A stretch of 64,000 bases of DNA from Shimia biformata (GTDB lineage: Bacteria > Pseudomonadota > Alphaproteobacteria > Rhodobacterales > Rhodobacteraceae). Positions within the stretch are counted from its first letter, which is position 1. Every line of letters starts with the position of its first letter. This document shows, piece after piece, positions 60,448 to 64,000 of the stretch. A program made the position numbers and the translations under genes. The stretch spans positions 2,079,475-2,143,474 of the forward strand of contig NZ_JAFEJK010000001.1 in NCBI RefSeq assembly GCF_016888515.1, written 5' to 3'. The notes under the pieces were generated by a model. That model saw only the letters and a program-made list of their open reading frames with translations. It was not told the DNA's origin and did no database searches.

Positions 60448-60997
60448 ACCCGCGCTGCTGGCGCTGATCGCCATGCCCGCCCTGGCGCAAGAGGCAGACC
60501 TGACCCTGTTCGACCGGATCGAGGTTCAGGCCCATGCCCGGCTGCAATCGGTGCGCGACAGCGGGGCGGACCTGTTGCCGTTTACGACCGATGGCTGTTC
60601 CGGCGGCATGTCCGCCACATGGGAGATCGTGGCGACGCTGGTGCCGGAATTTGCCGACATCCACCTTGAAACGCCGCCATGGCAGGACTGCTGCGTCACC
60701 CATGACCGCGCCTATCACCTGGGCGGCGAGGACAGCGACCCGGTGGCCAGTTTTGCCGCCCGCAAAACAGCGGACGAGGCGCTGCGCCAATGCGTGATCG
60801 CGACGGCAGAGGACCGGCGCGCGGTTCTGATGTCTCGATACGGGCTGAGCGAGGCGCAGATCGACACCGCCTATCGCCTGATTGCCGGGTCAATGTATGA
60901 CGCGGTGCGGGTTGGCGGAGGGCCGTGTTCCGGCCTGCCGTGGCGCTGGGGCTATGGCTGGCCGCATTGCGGTGCGTTGAGCGGGCTGTCGGAGTAG
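60431..60997 (+). CDS. Secreted phospholipase A2-like protein
   Basis: A 188-residue exported protein. I start at the GTG at 60431, with GAGGG eight bases before it, which yields a clean signal peptide ([20 protein letters not shown], cleavage near ALA-QE). The mature part has TDGCSGG at 53-59, in the place of a PLA2 calcium loop, and CCVTHDRAYH at 87-96, the PLA2-type C-C-x-x-H-D catalytic motif with His91 and Asp92. This and an overlap with the GDPD gene suggest a two-step phospholipid-degrading pair. The overall similarity to known prokaryotic PLA2 is limited. Confidence 0.65.
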   Translation: MTISLRPALLALIAMPALAQEADLTLFDRIEVQAHARLQSVRDSGADLLPFTTDGCSGGMSATWEIVATLVPEFADIHLETPPWQDCCVTHDRAYHLGGEDSDPVASFAARKTADEALRQCVIATAEDRRAVLMSRYGLSEAQIDTAYRLIAGSMYDAVRVGGGPCSGLPWRWGYGWPHCGALSGLSE

Positions 60998-61024
60998 GGT
61001 CAGGACCATTGATCCTGCGCCCGG

Positions 61025-61615
61025 TCACATCTTGTCGAAGAACGCCACCAGACGCGGGCGCAGCCAGCCCCAGATGCCGGGCGCGCCGCGCTGGATCGGC
61101 ACGCCGACGCGCTTGTCCATCTGGTCCATGGTGACGCCGTACTCCACCCATGTGCCGCCGCCCTGTTCCATGTTGGCGACAGGTGTCGGCAGGCGGTCGA
61201 TGGCCTTGGCAAACCGGGCATCGGCGGTTTCTGCGGCTTCGAACTCGTCCCAGAGGGCGCGGAATTCGGCGCATTGGTCGTCGGGCAACAGCGCAAACAG
61301 CCGGTCGGCGGCGGCCAGTTCCGCCGCTTCCTGCGCCGCGTGGTCGACATCGCCGTGGATCGGGTTGTCGCCCGCATCGATCTCGACGATGTCGTGGATC
61401 AGCAGCATCCGCAGCACCCGGTCAATCGACACGCCCGCGGGCGCCTGATCCGCCAGAACCGCCGCGTAGAGCATCACATGCCAGCTGTGTTCGGCCGAAT
61501 TCTCGAACCGCGAGTCATCGTTCAGCCGCGAGGCGCGGTAAACCGACTTCAGCTTGTCCGCTTCGTTGAGAAAGGCGATCTGGGCGTCGAGCCGGGTATT
61601 CCGGCCTGTCGTCAT
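61025..61615 (-). CDS. HD-domain phosphohydrolase (YfbR/HDDC2-like)
   Basis: A 196-residue metal-dependent hydrolase, probably a 5'-deoxynucleotidase-type enzyme. The HD set is His43 (ENSAEHSWHV), His74-Asp75 (LLIHDIVEID) and a later Asp in FAKAIDRL. It is cytoplasmic. The start overlaps the stop of the 80-residue gene upstream by four bases, and that gene in turn overlaps the hydrolase gene, so the three form a minus-strand operon. Confidence 0.87.
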   Translation of the reverse strand: MTTGRNTRLDAQIAFLNEADKLKSVYRASRLNDDSRFENSAEHSWHVMLYAAVLADQAPAGVSIDRVLRMLLIHDIVEIDAGDNPIHGDVDHAAQEAAELAAADRLFALLPDDQCAEFRALWDEFEAAETADARFAKAIDRLPTPVANMEQGGGTWVEYGVTMDQMDKRVGVPIQRGAPGIWGWLRPRLVAFFDKM

Positions 61616-61854
61616 TGCGGTGCTTGCGGCGCGGCGGCACGGCGCGCCGCGGCCATCTTGCGATTGAGCGCGTCACGCGCCTTTTCCTCGGCCAGCCGCA
61701 CGCGGCATTCGGTCAGGAACGCCTCTTCCAGCGTCTGTGACGCGGCCGCCAGAACGCCCGCGATCTCCATGAACAGGCGATCTTCGCCCAGTTCCTTCTG
61801 CGCCGCCAGCACGTCGTCGGCCAGTTGCGAGGCAAGCCGCTCGATCGTGTTCAT
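61612..61854 (-). CDS. 80-residue conserved-looking protein, unknown function
   Basis: Mostly alpha-helical by composition: MNTIERLASQLADDVLAAQK, then AGVLAAASQTLEEAFLTECR, ending in an Ala/Arg/Pro tail. No membrane segment or motif I recognise. It is held between two genes by four-base and one-base overlaps, which argues it is really translated and works with the HD enzyme or the hydrolase. Confidence 0.7.
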   Translation of the reverse strand: MNTIERLASQLADDVLAAQKELGEDRLFMEIAGVLAAASQTLEEAFLTECRVRLAEEKARDALNRKMAAARRAAAPQAPQ

Positions 61855-62507
61855 CAGCGCGTGGTCTCCGTCAGGCGGCGTTTCACGTAACCCGTCACGT
61901 GGTCGATCATCGTGTCCATATGCGGCTCTTCGAAGAAGTGGCCGGACCCGTCGATCTCGGTATGGGTGATGGTGATGCCCTTCTGCTCGTGCAGCTTGTT
62001 GACGAGGTTCGTGGTCTCGGCCGGCGGCGCCACGCGGTCAGCGGTGCCGTTGATGATCAGACCGGACGACGGGCAGGGGGCGAGGAACGAGAAATCGTAC
62101 ATGTTGGCGGGCGGCGACACGCTGACAAAGCCGGTGATCTCGGGACGGCGCATCAGAAGCTGCATGCCGATCCAGGCACCAAACGAGAAACCAGCCACCC
62201 AGCAATGTTTCGAGTTGTTGTTCATCGACTGAAGATAGTCGAGCGCCGAGGCCGCGTCGCTGAGTTCGCCCACGCCCTGATCGTATTCGCCCTGGCTGCG
62301 CCCGACGCCGCGGAAATTGAACCGCAGCACGGTGAAGCCCATGTTGTAAAAGGCATAATGCAGGTTGTAGACCACCTTGTTGTTCATCGTCCCGCCAAAT
62401 TGCGGGTGCGGATGAAGAACGATGGCAATGGGCGCGTCGCGGTCTTTCTGGGGATGATAGCGGCCTTCGAGCCGACCTTCGGGTCCGGGAAAAATCACCT
62501 CGGGCAT
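61854..62507 (-). CDS. Alpha/beta hydrolase (dienelactone hydrolase-like superfamily)
   Basis: A 217-residue protein. LHPHPQFGGTMNNKVV (31-46) replaces the usual HGxGG oxyanion segment, a form common in this conserved proteobacterial family; FNFRGVGRSQG follows, and the nucleophile is Ser108 in AGFSFGAW. GTADRVAP and GSGHFFEEP complete the triad. Cytoplasmic. First gene of the three-gene unit with the 80-residue and HD genes. Divergent from iscR; no specific substrate can be stated. Confidence 0.88.
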   Translation of the reverse strand: MPEVIFPGPEGRLEGRYHPQKDRDAPIAIVLHPHPQFGGTMNNKVVYNLHYAFYNMGFTVLRFNFRGVGRSQGEYDQGVGELSDAASALDYLQSMNNNSKHCWVAGFSFGAWIGMQLLMRRPEITGFVSVSPPANMYDFSFLAPCPSSGLIINGTADRVAPPAETTNLVNKLHEQKGITITHTEIDGSGHFFEEPHMDTMIDHVTGYVKRRLTETTR

Positions 62508-62548
62508 ATCTGCTCCCTCGTCTCCTTCAAAAAGGGCGCCTTGAATTC

Positions 62549-62585
62549 TTGACGAATTCCCTCAGGCACCTTAGAACGGTTCTAA
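62549..62585 (+). promoter_or_regulatory. iscR promoter with overlapping palindromic operator
   Basis: TTGACG (62549-62554) and TAGAAC (62572-62577) are separated by 17 bases. The perfect palindrome TTAGAAC-G-GTTCTAA (62571-62585) covers the -10 box. It resembles the Iron-Rhodo box proposed as the iron/FeS-responsive site of Rhodobacterales and is well placed for autorepression by IscR. Confidence 0.75.
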
Positions 62586-62667
62586 CCTTCCGGGTCATGC
62601 CGGATACGCTGCAAGCGACTTAAGCATTGCAGGCGGGATCGTCAATCAATTCGCGGGGTCGCGTGGG

Positions 62668-63129
62668 ATGAAACTGTCAACCAAGGGGCGTTATGCGCTG
62701 GTGGCGCTTGCCGACATCGCCCTGCAGCCCGAGGACGCGCTGGTGACTCTGGCCGAAATTTCGAAGCGGCAGGATATTTCCCTGGCCTATCTGGAACAGC
62801 TTTTCGTCAAGCTGCGCCGCGCGGAACTGGTGGAATCGGTGCGCGGGCCGGGTGGTGGCTACAAGCTGGCGCGCCCGGTGTCGGATATCCGCGTGGTCGA
62901 TATCCTTGCCGCGGTGGATGAAACCGTGTCCGCGCTGCACACGGGCGCGGCGGCCAAGGGTGGTTTGTCGGGATCGCGCGCGCAATCCATGGCCAACCGC
63001 GTGTGGGAGGGGCTGTCGGCCCATGTCTATGTCTTCCTGCACCAGACCCGGCTGAGCGACATCATCCGTAACGAGATCGCCCCATGTCCGGCGGTGCCGA
63101 ACCTGTTTGCCGTGGTGGACGACGAATGA
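62668..63129 (+). CDS. iscR: Rrf2 family regulator IscR (single-cysteine type)
   Basis: A 153-residue iron-sulfur-responsive regulator. MKLSTKGRYALVALADIA and LAYLEQLFVKLRRAELVESV with RGPGGGYKLARP give the Rrf2 helix-turn-helix and wing. The three closely spaced cluster cysteines of E. coli IscR are absent from the region 90-110; only Cys140 (IAPCPAVPN) remains. The same situation is reported for Rhodobacter sphaeroides IscR, which still binds a cluster. It is followed by a cysteine desulfurase gene, so it probably heads the isc/suf operon. Confidence 0.93.
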   Translation: MKLSTKGRYALVALADIALQPEDALVTLAEISKRQDISLAYLEQLFVKLRRAELVESVRGPGGGYKLARPVSDIRVVDILAAVDETVSALHTGAAAKGGLSGSRAQSMANRVWEGLSAHVYVFLHQTRLSDIIRNEIAPCPAVPNLFAVVDDE

Positions 63130-63154
63130 GATCGCTGCACCTTTTGGCGGGCAT

Positions 63155-63230
63155 GGGGGCGCTGCCCCCTCGTTTGAAAACTCGCCGAGTTTTCAAACTT
63201 CACCCCCGAGGTATTTCCGGCAAGAGGAAG
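63155..63230. repeat. Family A dispersed palindromic repeat, copy 2
   Basis: 75 of 76 bases match the copy at 19644-19719; the only difference is C at 63218 for A at 19707. It lies between iscR and the cysteine desulfurase gene, and its last bases AAGAGGAAG form that gene's ribosome binding site. Its 13-bp perfect inverted repeat would put a stable hairpin in the iscR-desulfurase mRNA. Confidence 0.95.
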
Positions 63231-63238
63231 GGGCGGGG

Positions 63239-64000
63239 GTGAGAGCCTATCTGGACCATAACGCCACCGCGCCGCTGCGGGCCGAGGCGCGTGATGCGAT
63301 GATCGCGGCGATGGATGTGGTCGGCAACCCGTCGAGCGTGCATGCCGAGGGTCGGGCCGCCAAGGGCCTGCTGGAAAAGGCACGGGCCGAGGTTGCCTCG
63401 GCCTTTGGCGCGGACGGGGCGGATGTGATCTTTACCTCGGGCGCCACCGAGGCGGCGGCGCTTGCCCTGCAGGGGCGGGGCGTTCAGGGCGCGGGCATCG
63501 AACATGATGCGGTGCGGGCCTGGGTCGAGGAAGTGCTGACCGTGGGGGCAGACGGGATGGTGACGGTCACCGATCCCGGTGCATCGACGCTGCAGATCGC
63601 CAATTCCGAGACCGGGATCGTGCAGGAACTGCCTGAGGGTCTGTTGGTCAGTGACATGACGCAAGGTTTCGGCAAGCTGCCGATCGCCTTCAACTGGTCC
63701 GGCGCGACCATGGCGCTGATTTCGGCGCATAAGCTGGGCGGGCCGAAAGGGATCGGCGCGCTGGTGGTCAAGCGCGGCACGGATATTGCGGCGCAGCTGA
63801 AAGGCGGCGGGCAGGAAATGGGCCGCCGCGCGGGAACCGAGAACATCATCGGTGCCGCCGGTTTCGCCGCCGCCGCCAGCGCTGCGGTCCGCGACTTGTC
63901 GTCCGGGGTCTGGGATCGGGTTGCAAATCTGCGCGATTTGCTGGAAGAGACCCTTGCCGCTGACGCGAAAGAGACCATTTTTGTCGGGAAAGGCGAAAAA
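63239..64000 (+). CDS. Cysteine desulfurase (IscS/NifS-like), partial
   Basis: The first 254 codons, open to the window edge. It starts at GTG (63239) with RAYLDHNATAPLR, the N-terminal signature of the family, then TSGATEAAALAL, NSETGIVQELP and SAHKLGGPKG with the PLP lysine at about 165, and GGGQEMGRRAGTEN. The active-site cysteine would lie beyond the window. It supplies sulfur for iron-sulfur clusters and tRNA thiolation (compare mnmA). No ATG alternative exists near the start. Its ribosome binding site is made by a family A repeat. Confidence 0.93.
   Translation, partial: MRAYLDHNATAPLRAEARDAMIAAMDVVGNPSSVHAEGRAAKGLLEKARAEVASAFGADGADVIFTSGATEAAALALQGRGVQGAGIEHDAVRAWVEEVLTVGADGMVTVTDPGASTLQIANSETGIVQELPEGLLVSDMTQGFGKLPIAFNWSGATMALISAHKLGGPKGIGALVVKRGTDIAAQLKGGGQEMGRRAGTENIIGAAGFAAAASAAVRDLSSGVWDRVANLRDLLEETLAADAKETIFVGKGEK

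Overview
The window is a 64 kb stretch of a GC-rich chromosome that reads as an alphaproteobacterium of the order Rhodobacterales (Roseobacter/Rhodobacter group). The evidence is the sciP-ctrA-ligA-recG order, a class II B12-dependent ribonucleotide reductase with NrdR-type boxes, a GTTC-N7-GTTC LexA operator, an IscR that keeps one candidate cluster cysteine, and a palindrome over the iscR promoter resembling the Rhodobacterales Iron-Rhodo box. It is nearly all core chromosome. I see no insertion sequence, prophage, CRISPR array or integrase. The genus cannot be fixed from the sequence alone.

Layout. Positions 1-12.7 kb, mostly minus strand: split tryptophan genes (ppiD-trpE; trpG-trpD-ung-trpC-moaC) around a plus-strand deacetylase-like protein and a hydrolase, then an aminotransferase, gpt, a LysE exporter and fabI. 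12.8-19.5 kb, plus strand: pdxH, a two-domain cold-shock protein, a DUF192 protein, tRNA-Pro(TGG), a 590-bp regulatory region and nrdJ, then a solitary Mrr-N-like winged-helix gene behind DnaA-box-like sites. 19.6-25.8 kb: an MttB-family methyltransferase with a 30-codon upstream ORF, an aminotransferase, yjbR, soxR divergent from a VOC gene, and cysS with a Cys-Cys upstream ORF. 25.9-34.3 kb: cimA, two methyltransferase/synthase-like genes, an MFS transporter, an AlkA-like glycosylase, an esterase, HNH, a CadD-like transporter and mnmA.

34.4-40.4 kb is the cell-cycle and DNA-repair block: sciP, ctrA, ligA, recG, then a 40-residue membrane peptide behind a perfect SOS box, a strong terminator and a hairpin-rich spacer. 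40.4-47 kb: an IscU-like scaffold, hisI, gluQ, a methyltransferase, trmFO, a highly structured 429-bp spacer, a crotonase, a thioesterase and rplM-rpsI. 47-64 kb: an acyltransferase, TetR-ppk2, a hydrolase, metA, a P-loop protein of unknown role, EamA, typA, YitT, a class II amidotransferase, icd, a GDPD gene overlapping a secreted PLA2-like gene, an HD/small/hydrolase trio, and the start of an iscR-cysteine desulfurase (suf-type) locus cut by the window edge.

Two dispersed palindromic repeat families occur. Family A has two 76-bp copies with one mismatch, 43.5 kb apart; one copy supplies a stop codon and the other a ribosome binding site. Family B has three copies, one of which doubles as the terminator of trpD. 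The items most worth following are the SOS-box membrane peptide, the structured spacer before trmFO, the Cys-Cys leader before cysS, the GDPD/PLA2-like pair, and repeat family A.
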